NCBI GenBank assembly: GCA_026874595.1 | Contig: CM049314.1 | Coordinates: 63,462,800 to 63,526,799 of the forward strand | DNA length: 64,000 nt | Direction of reading: 5' to 3' | DNA from: Sipunculus nudus | Taxonomy: Eukaryota > Annelida > Sipuncula > Golfingiida > Sipunculidae | Part shown: positions 23,755 through 33,549 of the stretch, one piece after another | How positions within the stretch are numbered: the first letter of the stretch is position 1 | Layout of the letters: each line of letters begins with the position of its first letter | The notes under the pieces: model-generated | Told to the model about the DNA's origin: nothing | Databases searched by the model: none | Seen by the model: only the letters and a program-made list of their open reading frames with translations | Program-made: the position numbers and the translations under genes

Positions 23755-23955
23755 TATTATGATTTATATAAAATATACGAAACGATATAGAGTGAAACCT
23801 TTATAGATTTAGATTTCATATTCACATGACAGGAGAAAATCCTTAACTCCGTTGACTCTCTGCACTAAGTGTTAACTGTGATCTTAAATAATGGGTTATT
23901 TTTCTATTTGTTATTTACACAACATCACAATTTTCAGAACTTGAGTATATACCAT

Positions 23956-24090
23956 TTACAATTTAGAACGCTTATGTCCTTTGATTGCAAAATTTCTTAG
24001 AACTCTCCGCAGGGGTTTCCCTGAATTACTCCTTGGTAATTCTTTAACAAACGTCACACCTCCCCGTACCTGCTTATGGCGCCACCTTGT
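23956..24090 (-). pseudogene. Copy A last exon: lysine loop and SKL tail, frameshifted
   Basis: The exon follows the acceptor TTTTCCAG and joins in phase 1 to the exon at 24,919 as DKVAP. It then hits TAA where the family has a KLRGG-like continuation. Two missing bases (about 24,074-24,077) restore the frame to KQVRGGVTFVKELPRS. After that come SGKPLRRVLR, with the catalytic lysine of the superfamily, and a terminal SKL before TAA at 23,956-23,958. Confidence 0.85.
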
Positions 24091-24918
24091 CTGGAAAACA
24101 AAAGTTATGGTATAGATCAAATTACACATCACCATGTGAAGTTAAAAGTTATCCATTTTAACGTTCGTTAAGCTTGCTTTGTCATATCTAGTTTTCTTTC
24201 AGTTTTATTTCCAAGCCAAAGACTCTCGCCTTTCTTCTCAACAGAGACTTTTGAAAAGTAACAGAATGTTTAGCAACCAAAGAATTAACGCAACCAGAGA
24301 TTCAAATAGCTTATACTTGACTCACCCCATTTAAATGTAAAATAATATATATTTTTGTTATGTGCAATGAGTTCTGGTTTGTTTAAAACAGGAATTACAA
24401 CTCTGGAAATATATTTGAATACCGGTGTTACATTTACAATGAAAATGCATATTTTTTCATACTAATTTGAGAAGAACACTTTGGCTAAACAACGCAATTT
24501 TCCTTTATCAGTACAGGCCGTGATCTATTCTTTATCTTTTTTACAGTTCTCGACAAATTCATTTCATCAATGAACAACATGAGTATTTTGATAAACGAGT
24601 AAAAACACAATGTTTTTCTTTCCTTGAAAGCAGTAAGTGGTATTCCCAATCGGCATATTTCTACTGAAATTAAAATGAAAATGTTGATGTGTGCTGAAGG
24701 TACTATAGAATTTGTGGGGTCCCTGAGAACATTTTTTGTGAAAAATTTGCTAGTAAAGTGACATCATATGAAACAGAACAAAACCCATAACAACCTTTCG
24801 ATATAAATATTTAAAAAAGAAAAACAAGCCAACAGGGATAAAAATGCAGCCTTTTTCATTAACAAAATTATATTACAAACATTTTCCCAATAACATGAAG
24901 ATTGTAAAAATTTATTAC

Positions 24919-25167
24919 CAGCTACAAATCTTTTCACTTTTTCTTTGGACAGCGATGATCCCGGCATTTTAATGACGAACGCGCATGAAACTTCTCCCGC
25001 CTCCTGATCAGGTAAACCGGTCACGGCCACATCATCAATATTTGGGTGTGTAAGCAACAGAGCTTCAAGTTCCGCTGGCGCCACCTGGTAGCCTTTGCAC
25101 ATAATTAGTTCTTTGATGCGGTCGACAATGAAGAAATATTTGTCTTCATCATAATATGCCAAATCTC
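24919..25167 (-). pseudogene. Copy A exon: hinge and C-terminal subdomain
   Basis: The open exon reads GDLAYYDEDKYFFIVDRIKE, then KGYQVAPAELEALLLTHPNI and GLPDQEAGEV. These are the hinge aspartate region and the A8/A9 motifs of adenylate-forming enzymes. Acceptor TATGCAG and donor GTAATA are intact, both phase 1. This is the best conserved exon of the copy. Confidence 0.9.
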
Positions 25168-25606
25168 CTGCATAAATTGAAAAAAAATAGGAAATAGTCA
25201 CTGACAATATCTGCTGCTGTACCCGAATTTTTGCCTGGAATAGGGCGATACGACTATATTTTGTAATTACTTCTTTTTATTACCAATGAATTGTAAATGT
25301 CCATGGCACTTACGTTTCAATTGCAAACTGCCTTATGTTATAAAACATAAATATTACACCAATACTATCGCAGTCGTGGTTTCTTATTATAATTGTGAAG
25401 TAAGTTTTGTATGAAGTGTAATTATAATTTTTATCTTATTTAAAATGATCTATCTAACACATCCTATTCCCTTTCCTTTCATCAGGATCTTAGTGAGCGC
25501 TCAGTCAGGGCTTAGTTAATCTGAACTACAGTAAGATTCCTTCTTTTGAATATTGTTTATTATAGCGTTTATTTTCAAATTTGTATTTCAGTATTCAAGG
25601 GATTAC

Positions 25607-25751
25607 CTGTGTGTAACCAGCCGTTTTCATCCAATGTCTCACGCGTTTCTTTAGGACCGTTGAGGTAACCTTCCATTATTTGGGGCCCTGGTATCCAAAG
25701 TTCTCCAACTCTGTTAGGCCCCAACACTTCCCCCGTTGCCATGTCAACTAT
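25607..25751 (-). pseudogene. Copy A exon: GELWIPGPQIMEGY region
   Basis: An open exon with IVDMATGEVLGPNRVGELW and GWLHTG, corresponding to motifs A6 and A7. Acceptor TTATTTAG and donor GTAATC are intact. It joins in phase to both neighbours. Confidence 0.9.
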
Positions 25752-26188
25752 CTAAATAAATTATTATCTTTAAGTTATGTAACATAATATCGTATGTAAT
25801 ATGACTTCGGTTATATCGTTGCACAGTTTGATTCAAATTGAAGTTTGGTTTAAGCATGGTGAACATTGTTGCAAGGAAACTTGGAAAGCATGGAACTAAC
25901 TGTTAATGTTAGTTCCTTATTAACACTACACGGATTCCACCAAAGGATAATTATTTTACAAGGCCTTGATACATTACACCCTTTTACAAAAAGAAGCAAG
26001 ACCGTCCTCTACATGATATTTATTAAGTTAGAGAACATTTTACTGGACCTTCTTCACTTTATAATTTTCAAACTCTATGTCAGATATCTTCATACGTTTT
26101 AAACATTTTTCACAAACAGATTACTTCTTTAGCTTAACAATATTTTTATTATCGTTCAGTGTCTTTAGGAACTCTCAATAAGATTAAC

Positions 26189-26289
26189 CTGCGTTTCTGT
26201 ATTAGGCGCTGCTATCCCGATAGACCCAATTTAAATCTTCCCCGGCGGATTAGCAGTACAACGTGAGCTGGTCTCTGTCATTCCATACC
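26189..26289 (-). pseudogene. Copy A exon: YGMTE motif with premature stop
   Basis: The exon opens GYGMTETSS, the adenine-binding A5 motif, and closes IGSIGIAAPNTETQ before the donor GTTAATC. Between the two parts, TAA occurs in frame at 26,231-26,233, where the family usually has a polar or basic residue. A single base change would explain it. Splice sites are intact. Confidence 0.85.
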
Positions 26290-26362
26290 CTAAAAGATAC
26301 CAGACCCATTCGATAAATACGTCTTCCAAATAAATGTTTAACATAAAACTGTGACTCGTCCC

Positions 26363-27098
26363 AAGGTTCTGGACTTTATGATTTCTGACTTATCATGTTT
26401 ACTGAAATTTATTAATGAACTGAAGTCAAGCAAACATATTGTGAGTTCACATAGAGGCCCTGGTACCGAATAGTAGCGATTTAAAATAACTGTAGGTCCT
26501 GTAAAATGGCTGTCGTGTCGAAATCCGTTGATTAAATGTTCAAAAATTTCCTGGAATGTTTGTGCCAGGTTTCACTTTGACTTTTTAAATATTATTACAT
26601 ATGAATTAATTTAATATGGGCGCAAAATCTAAAAGTTATACAAAATGACACAAGGGAACATTGATCGATTCGAAATTTCTTTTTATTTTTACAGATAATA
26701 TTATTGACTTGGTTTTCCTTATTATTTCATTCTTTCGTTTCAACATAAGAGATACGTAATTCTTTCTTTCTTTTTTTATTTAGAATTCGACGTTGCATGG
26801 ATAATGGCATGGGTAATGTCCATGATATTTTACAGTTTTCATAACTTTTCACCTGGTTAGGTGGAGCGTTGTTTTCACGAAGGGATTTTCCCCGCGATTT
26901 CCCTTTCACGAAAGACGCAAATTTAAAACTATCACACTATAACAACAGCCAAGAAAAGTAAGTTTCAGAACTTTATGATTTCTTAATTATCATGTTTACT
27001 GAAATTAATTAATTGACTGAGGTCAATATAACATATTGTGAGTTCAGTAGCTCGAGGCTCTAGCGGAATACCGAATTAAAATAACTGTAGGTCCTAGG
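26363..27098. repeat. Intronic direct repeat, two ~140-bp copies
   Basis: Copies at about 26,363-26,500 and 26,960-27,098 share TTATCATGTTTACTGAAAT, CATATTGTGAGTTCA and AAAATAACTGTAGGTCCT. They are 597 bp apart, in the intron between the CGGAPLG and YGMTE exons. Confidence 0.8.
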
Positions 27099-27260
27099 CT
27101 AGAAAACCCTGAGGGGGCCCAAGTATAGTAGCATATGATCAAGGGAAATAACACCCAAATTCAGCTTTACCTATTTAAGGTAATCTGCTGATATTTAAAA
27201 CGTTTTAAAAGATTATTTGTAAATTCATAACCTTAATAATATGCCAAAATTATAAAATTA

Positions 27261-27437
27261 CAACGGAACCTCTCCTTACGGGCACCCCTGTACTACGGGT
27301 ACCTCACATTTATGGCTACTTATGGGCAGTCCTTTGGAAATACCTCCCGAAACACATAACCTCCTTACAAACGAAACCTCTCTATTGTTGGCAAAATGCC
27401 TTGTCCTATCAGTGTCCGTAATTCGGAGGTTCCACTG
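27261..27437. mobile_element. Second Tigger/pogo-like MITE, in an intron of copy A
   Basis: The 177-bp element has a left end CAACGGAACCTCTCCTTACGG and a right end reading CAGTGGAACCTCCGAATTACG in reverse complement, flanked by TA on both sides. The right terminus is close to the common CAGTGGAACCTC end of Tigger-type MITEs. It is non-coding. Confidence 0.7.
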
Positions 27438-28075
27438 TATTGAAGATTATTGCAGAGAACAGCATTATTTTATAGCTTTATATAAACAGTTTGCTATATA
27501 AAAACGTATTGGTAACGCCCTCCTTGTCATTCCCATGTACACTGCCTTCATTGGGCTTTACAGATATGAAGTACGGTACCACTCTAAACAACGAAATATA
27601 ATTTGTCCAAATAAACCGTTCATTCTAAATCTAGATTTATTTTGCATAATTCTGTTTCTGGATTCATCAAAATGGTTTACAGCACTAGAAATTTCTGTAT
27701 GTTTATCGGGTCGATATATGTATTTTCCAGGTACTCTACTGCTGTTTTATTAATTTTAATCTATATTTCGTTTACAGTGTCTTATATAATATTGTTCTTT
27801 ATAAGCATACAATTATTCTAAAATAACGATGTTGTATTCCTGTTCACATGTATAAAAATAACTTTGATGTGTGATATAGATATTTACATACTTTATATAA
27901 ACCATTTCGAGGGCTGTCTACGTACTGCAATACTACTTTATCTAAAAATAATTTGCGTGCATAGTCTTTGTGTTTGTGAATTATTCTTCATATACTTATT
28001 CTTTACGGTAGCATGTTCTTCATTACGATATGCTTTACGGTAGCTTGTTAATCAATTGCAAGTTCTTTACGTTAC

Positions 28076-28241
28076 CCTGTATTATTGGTGCTAATGTCTT
28101 TGAGATCTGCTCCTCCTGGACCTCACCAAGTGGAGCGCCTCCACAGGGGAGAGACCTGACACTTGACAAGTCGTGGTGCGACACAAGTGAACTTTGTATT
28201 AAAAACAAAACGAGCGCCGGGACCAGGTTTATCACTGTCAC
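28076..28241 (-). pseudogene. Copy A exon: LVPALVLFL to CGGAPLG
   Basis: The open exon starts VTVINLVPALVLFL and contains HHDLSSVRSLPCGGAPLGE, matching the substrate-pocket segment before the YGMTE motif. Acceptor ATGTAG and donor G|GTAACG are intact and phase-compatible; joining produces QGYGMTE. Confidence 0.9.
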
Positions 28242-28269
28242 CTACATAAATGAATCCGTCTGAATAGTT

Positions 28270-28273
<4 letters not shown>

Positions 28274-28302
<29 letters not shown>
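28274..28302. repeat. (CA)n microsatellite
   Basis: About 29 bp of alternating C and A in an intron of the synthetase pseudogene. Confidence 0.95.
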
Positions 28303-28304
<2 letters not shown>

Positions 28305-29166
28305 AAACGTTTAATATTTGATTTGCTTGAAAGGAATTTTTTAGTGGCTGGCGCTTAAAATCGATTTCTATTGAAAATTAAAATAAAAACACCGCCCTCG
28401 TATTAAAATTATTTCAAAAAATGATTATGTTGATATTCAGCCACTTTGGCAAAATTTTGCACATAGCACCAAATTGTGTATCAGTTCAGGGTCACGTTAT
28501 CCTACACAAACAAAAAACCCTGTTGTCGTCATGACTACCCCATTGCCTGGACAATCCAGATAATACATACCTTTAACACTCATTTTTTTCTTTAATTATA
28601 TTTTGGGGCTTCAGACCATTTAACAACCTTACTTACCAGACCTTTTATAAAAGCACCAGAAGCAAAATGGTAGAAACAGAAGAACAACGACTGAGACAAA
28701 TCCACATATGCTGAATCACTAAGATTAAGTCTAAATTTGCGAATTATACTTTTCAACTGACGTTTGCACATATATTCAGAACAAGATTTTTGACGGGTTG
28801 TTATTCAGTCAATCATCATGGTAGATAATACTCAGGAGTTTTAATGTTATGTTCTTTTGGAAACTATCTGTTATTCTTTATACTGGTGCAATTTTAAACT
28901 TCATCCTATTTACTTAACTAAATTTCCTAAACTTTCTGTATCATTTCACCGGGATTATATAAATGTTGCACAGTTACTGAAGTGTTATATATTTTTAAAT
29001 ATATAGCGCTTTCACATATTAATATAAATTGAGGGAACAAGTAAAAAATACATTATAACTTCAGAACATAATACTGTCAGACCAGAAAACATAACTTTTT
29101 CAGACTAATAATAAATATAATAATAATAATAAAAGTAAAAATCATAACTTTACACACACATATATA

Positions 29167-29169
29167 TAC

Positions 29170-29228
<59 letters not shown>
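29167..29228. repeat. (TA)n microsatellite next to a splice donor
   Basis: The TA array begins just beyond the donor of the LPFCH exon (GTGTTT at 29,233-29,228). It creates a spurious IYIYIY open frame. Confidence 0.9.
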
Positions 29229-29231
<3 letters not shown>

Positions 29232-29233
29232 AC

Positions 29234-29408
29234 CTTGTACTTCTCAATGAGGTAGAGGAATTGTTTTGGTTGAAAACGAGGTATCGTGACGATTTTTCCA
29301 ACGTGAGAAAGACAAATAATATAATCCTTCAGACAAGATATGTGACAAAACGGAAGGATCCCGAGTAGGGTTGCTTGAGGGCCGTGTCGACTCTCTTCAA
29401 AACTGCCA
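29234..29408 (-). pseudogene. Copy A exon: LPFCH segment
   Basis: The open exon includes GILPFCHISC, then VTIPRFQPKQFLYLIEKYKV, matching the LPFFH(I/V)YG to RFDPxxFLxxIxxYKV segment of 4CL-like enzymes. It begins after ATCACAG and ends before GTGTTT. The aromatic after the proline is retained but the second F of the usual motif is C. Confidence 0.88.
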
Positions 29409-29859
29409 CTGTGATAAATAATTTTCTGATATTTTTAATACTATAATAAATATAAGCGTGTCAATTGAACATGTCATATATATATTTACCGCCCAGTACA
29501 AACATCGCAAGGGACACATCTTTCATATGATTTGGGTATAGGGTACCGACCCATCTCTCGAAACTCCTCTTAGAAATGTTCCTTTATTTATATTCACTAC
29601 GTCCAATGTTTAAATAAGTGAACGGTTTTTTTGTTTACTTTTTTATCAGTAGACCATGATAAATAAAAAGGCATACGATGGAAATGTATAGAGATTCAGC
29701 AGCCGGACAAATGGTTCGATTGGTATTTACACATTTAACTTTTTTTTCAGAAAAGCTTCAGTAAATTCATGGAAAAATATTGTGCATGATGCACTCTTTT
29801 AAATATTAATAAGTAGCTAAATCCGATGAAAGACTGAAAAAAGCAAATTTTGGAAAAAC

Positions 29860-30067
29860 CTGTATGATAAAAACAAATTGCAGATCATGTTAGTATGTGT
29901 CACATGATGTCCTTAGGTATCCCTGTGGTTCCGCTGGAATACGGCAAGAATGCAACGTCCTCAGCCGGTTTAAAGGGGACTTTGGTGACGTCATACAACG
30001 GTCCTTTATACCCCGTCAATATCTTGAAGGACGTACAGCCCGCAGCTTCTCCAACCACGAATATTTC
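29860..30067 (-). pseudogene. Copy A exon: P-loop, 1-bp deletion
   Basis: The exon opens EIFVVGEAAG and includes YSSGTTGIPKDIM. The frame then meets TGA at 29,900-29,902. Restoring one base gives LTHTNMICNLF, as in copy B. The glycine that normally follows PK is aspartate. The donor CAG|GTTTTT is intact. Confidence 0.88.
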
Positions 30068-30417
30068 CTGCATAGGGAAAAAAGAATTTTCAAACCTGAA
30101 CCTTTACTTGTGAACCCCAGAAAGAGCAAAGGAGTTGGTTTTGCTATAAGTACAGATATCGTATAAATTAATAATTTTTCTGGCTTTATTCGTTGTAATT
30201 ATATTTCTAATCAGGTGAGACACCCGGGTAGGAAACAAGCGGTGCAGCCAATTACAAGCTTACCGCGAATGATCTACTGATTAGTTCTATACAGGGACAA
30301 CATAAATAGCCTTATACCTTATAAATTGTTTCACAAAGGTTATACGAAATCCTTTCAGCACGTCTCGCGTGATATTGCACACAAACAAACCAAATTGCTA
30401 AGGGTAAAACAAAATAC

Positions 30418-30530
30418 CCCTGTACCTTTACAACCCTCATCTCCACGGCTGCTTTTTGCTCTGTTAGTCAGATCTTCCGATATTAAAATATAAGATGATC
30501 CTGAGTCTTTTAATTGATTGCAAAGTTCAT
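30418..30530 (-). pseudogene. Copy A exon: QLKDSG segment
   Basis: After the acceptor TTCAACAG the exon reads ELCNQLKDSGSSYILISEDL, matching the 4CL segment that follows NPxYT. The end is uncertain. Donor GTATTT at 30,417 keeps phase 0 with the next exon, while GTACAG at 30,425 would not. Confidence 0.8.
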
Positions 30531-30961
30531 CTGTTGAACACATAAAAGCATAAAGGTTAAGGGTTATACTAAAATTTTCTCTGCTCATACAGAGGATACT
30601 CAGGAGCATTTTGGAGTAAAATCTACAATTCACATATTAGCTAGGCCTTCAGGTGAAGCAAAATGCATTTTTTTATGTTTATAAGATTCTTATTAATCTT
30701 CAGCGATGCTCTGTGTTGTGTCTGTTGAAAAATTACCTAAGATATGATTGAAACTGTTTTAGTTATTACTTGCAATGTAAATGTAAAGAACCTAAGAATC
30801 GGTCTGAAACTTACACGTTATAAAAATTATGCGTTATATTATCATTAAAATTTCTCCAAATTATTTGAAATCGTTTATTTAATACACCTTTACAATTTGA
30901 ATGTTGGACTCGGGTTATTAAGTGGGGACACCCATTTAATATTTGTTTAACTGTGTGATAA

Positions 30962-30972
<11 letters not shown>

Positions 30973-31017
<45 letters not shown>
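30973..31017. repeat. (TA)n microsatellite
   Basis: An uninterrupted TA array in the intron between the first two recognised synthetase exons. Confidence 0.95.
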
Positions 31018-31021
<4 letters not shown>

Positions 31022-31174
31022 GATTAAATTGATGAATAACTTTTCTAATGCCCAGAAAATAAAGATGAATATGATTCTATATTTTATATTTCTTTTTTAC
31101 TGACTTCTCAGGGACGAACCCTTGTGATACTAAATTCAGAAAATCAGATTTAAGATAAAAATATATAAACTTAC

Positions 31175-31382
31175 ACTTTGAATACCTAGGGTTTACCAGA
31201 GTTACCGTGACTCCGAGGCATATGGCGCTTATGAGGAATATCGCGTACTCCGGGCAGCTGTAAAGGAATATCGCCAGAGTGTCCCCTTTCTTTAAACCAC
31301 GTGCATGCAAAGCTGAGGTGACACATAAAACCATACTCTTCATACCTTTATATGTAAATGCCTCGTGGGTTATCTCGTTCAC
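31175..31382 (-). pseudogene. Copy A exon: N-terminal KKGDTLAIF segment
   Basis: The open exon starts after AATACCAG with VNEITHEAFTYKGM, then LKKGDTLAIFLYSCPEYAIF and VTLVNPRYSK, and ends at donor GTAAGT. This corresponds to about residues 40-110 of a 4CL. An upstream exon with the start codon must exist but was not recognised. Confidence 0.88.
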
Positions 31383-31384
31383 CT

Positions 31385-32210
31385 GGTATTAAAAAAATAT
31401 AAAAATATTTGTTTTATACTAGTTTCCTGACAGGTACAACCACACGTACTGCATCTAGAGACATAACCAAGACATTAGATGCCCACAACCAATTCAAACG
31501 ACACTTTGTTATTCTGAAGGTACCTCAAACCCACTATAACGGATAATCAAAGATAAAGATGTGGGAATGCAAATTCTAAACAATTGGCAATCTCCCTATT
31601 AATATGATTTTATAAAAAGTGATGTCTCTTAGTCTGTCTATAAAATATTAAAAAGTATAATAATTACATTCAGGATCATATAAGCTGCTCAATATTCAAA
31701 ATGTTATACGTTATATGATATTTGCTGTATATCAGTTTACTTTAAACATCTCAAAAGTGATATTATTTACAAAAAAATTGTCCTTTCTTGAAATTGGTAA
31801 TAGGGGAGCTCCGATTGGAGGGGCTTCCTTTTCTCAAACTAAAATATCAAGGAAGTAAACGTAAGATACCGAAAAAAGGGCCGGGTCTTGCGACTGGCAC
31901 AAGTTTCTGCCGAGTTTTGCACCATCACACTCTAAACGAGTGGGATATTTTCCCCCAGACACGCTTCTCAACTCGGCCGCTAATTGGCTGGGTATACGTA
32001 TATCCTATTCTAAATTCTCCATCCTCATCCTTATTATCGTTTGATTGGCGGTAATATACAAGCAGTGGTAAACCACAGAATATAAATGAAAACTGAATGT
32101 ACCAAGGCAATACGCTCTTTGTGTAGGTCCATTGTTTCCTGGAAAATTTCGTGGAGAGTGACGTCAGGGACGTGTACGTCAGGATATGTACTCTTCATCT
32201 TACCGCTGAA
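31385..32210. other. 5' flank or first intron of synthetase copy A
   Basis: The missing first exon could lie here or further up, but no minus-strand segment with a start codon and family resemblance was found. Confidence 0.3.
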
Positions 32211-32212
32211 TT

Positions 32213-32381
32213 AAATAATAATAATAATGATAATAATAATGACAACAATATAATCGACAATAATAACATCAACAACGTAAGCAGCGGTCATGATAAAATG
32301 ATCATGATAACAATTACATAAACAACAACAACAACAAAAGTAGTAGTAGTAGTAGAGGCAGTAGTAGTAGTAGTAGTAGTA
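32213..32381. repeat. Trinucleotide repeats: (TAA)n, (CAA)n and (TAG)n
   Basis: TAA/TGA units at about 32,213-32,242, CAA units near 32,322-32,336, and TAG units at about 32,340-32,381. They generate spurious runs of Y, T or V in translated frames. Confidence 0.9.
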
Positions 32382-32754
32382 AAAATGATACAGTTTTCCA
32401 TGATCCACACAAATATTTCTTTTATCCATGAGCAAAATACATAGAAACTTGTGATCCGTTGATACGGGGAAAAATGACAGTTTGTTTTTTTTGACACGGA
32501 ATCATTTGCTTCAATATTTAATCAAGTTTGCAGAGATATCTAGTATGGTATGTTATATTTACATACTATGGGGTTTTCTCACAAGAGATATTTTACCAAG
32601 ATAAGTGCATTACAATGTAAGTTAGGTACAGTTATGGATACGTTTATATTTAAAAATTATGAACTTAGAAATATGTATTAACTAGAATGGTTTAGTTTTT
32701 GCACAGCAAAAACTGATATATCTGAAAACAATGATTCTAGATTTTCGCATATTT

Positions 32755-33320
32755 TACTTTGAAGGTCAAGGTAAGGGGTTACCACTTTTCGAACTCCGAT
32801 GAGATTTTGGCAGAAAGATCTGGTGAATCAAATTTGAAGAAAAAAATCTTTAGTACTTAACAAATTATGGGGGTCACAATATTACCAGAATTGCTTAAAT
32901 AAACCTTGAAGATTGAGGTCAAGGTCACTGGATTTCGTTATTTTGGTCGGTACAACGAGTGTTTAATGTTTTGGAGGAAAATATGCAGCACTTCAAAAGT
33001 TATCACGTTAAAAAGACAATAACTTTAATTCGCTTAATATGACCTTGAAGATCCTGGTTAAGGTCACTGGGTTTCGAACTCATCCGAGAACTTGGTAGGA
33101 ACAATTGGTGTATAAAATTTGAGTACAAGATGTTAAATATACTTTATAAGGTATGAGGTCACAAAAAGTTTACATTCTGGCAGATTTGATCTTAAAGATG
33201 AAGGTCAAGGACACCGAATTTCGAAGTCTTCCGAGATTTTGGTAGGGACAATGAATGTTTAACATTTTAGAAGAAAATATGCAGCCCTTCAAAAGTTATC
33301 GCGTTGACAAGATATCTTAC
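32755..33320. repeat. Four diverged tandem copies of a ~145-bp AGGTCA-containing repeat
   Basis: Units start near 32,759, 32,909, 33,042 and 33,191, each with TTGAAG or TTAAAG followed by AAGGTCAAGG or a close variant. Two of them contain GAAAATATGCAGC and CTTCAAAAGTTATC. It resembles the 4-292 repeat in its AGGTCA content, on the opposite strand. Confidence 0.75.
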
Positions 33321-33549
33321 AGACGACAGACGATGGCACTAACAACAACATGTCTCCCCGGGAGTGGAGAGTGCCCGAGACAAAATTACAATACATACCA
33401 TGATGTCAACCTACAAACACAATTTGGACTCAAGTATAATCGCACGGTAAACTGCCGTGCGCATTTCCGTATGGCTTGCGTCTCTGTATCTGGGGAAAAG
33501 TTATGTAGGTTAATTATTTCTCATTTGAATATTCAGGATAAATAAGTTT

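Larger units (their letters stand above)
23956..31382 (-). pseudogene. Luciferase/4CL-like acyl-CoA synthetase with peroxisomal tail (copy A, broken)
   Basis: Nine consecutive exons on the minus strand reconstruct most of an adenylate-forming enzyme of the 4-coumarate-CoA ligase/firefly-luciferase family, which activates carboxylic acids with ATP and joins them to CoA. In order: N-terminal KKGDTLAIF region, QLKDSG, SSGTTG P-loop, LPFCH, the CGGAPLG segment, YGMTE, GELWIPGPQIMEGYL, the DRIKELIMCKGYQ hinge, and the SGKPLRR lysine loop. It ends in SKL, a type-1 peroxisomal signal. The first exon with the start codon was not found. Three breaks are visible: a 1-bp deletion after the P-loop (29,900-29,905), a TAA in the YGMTE exon (26,231-26,233) and a 2-bp deletion in the last exon (24,074-24,077). 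Assembly errors could explain some but probably not all of these. Confidence 0.85.

Noticed and set aside
32211-32435. Minus-strand frame with runs of Y, C and I
   Set aside because: Produced by trinucleotide repeats.
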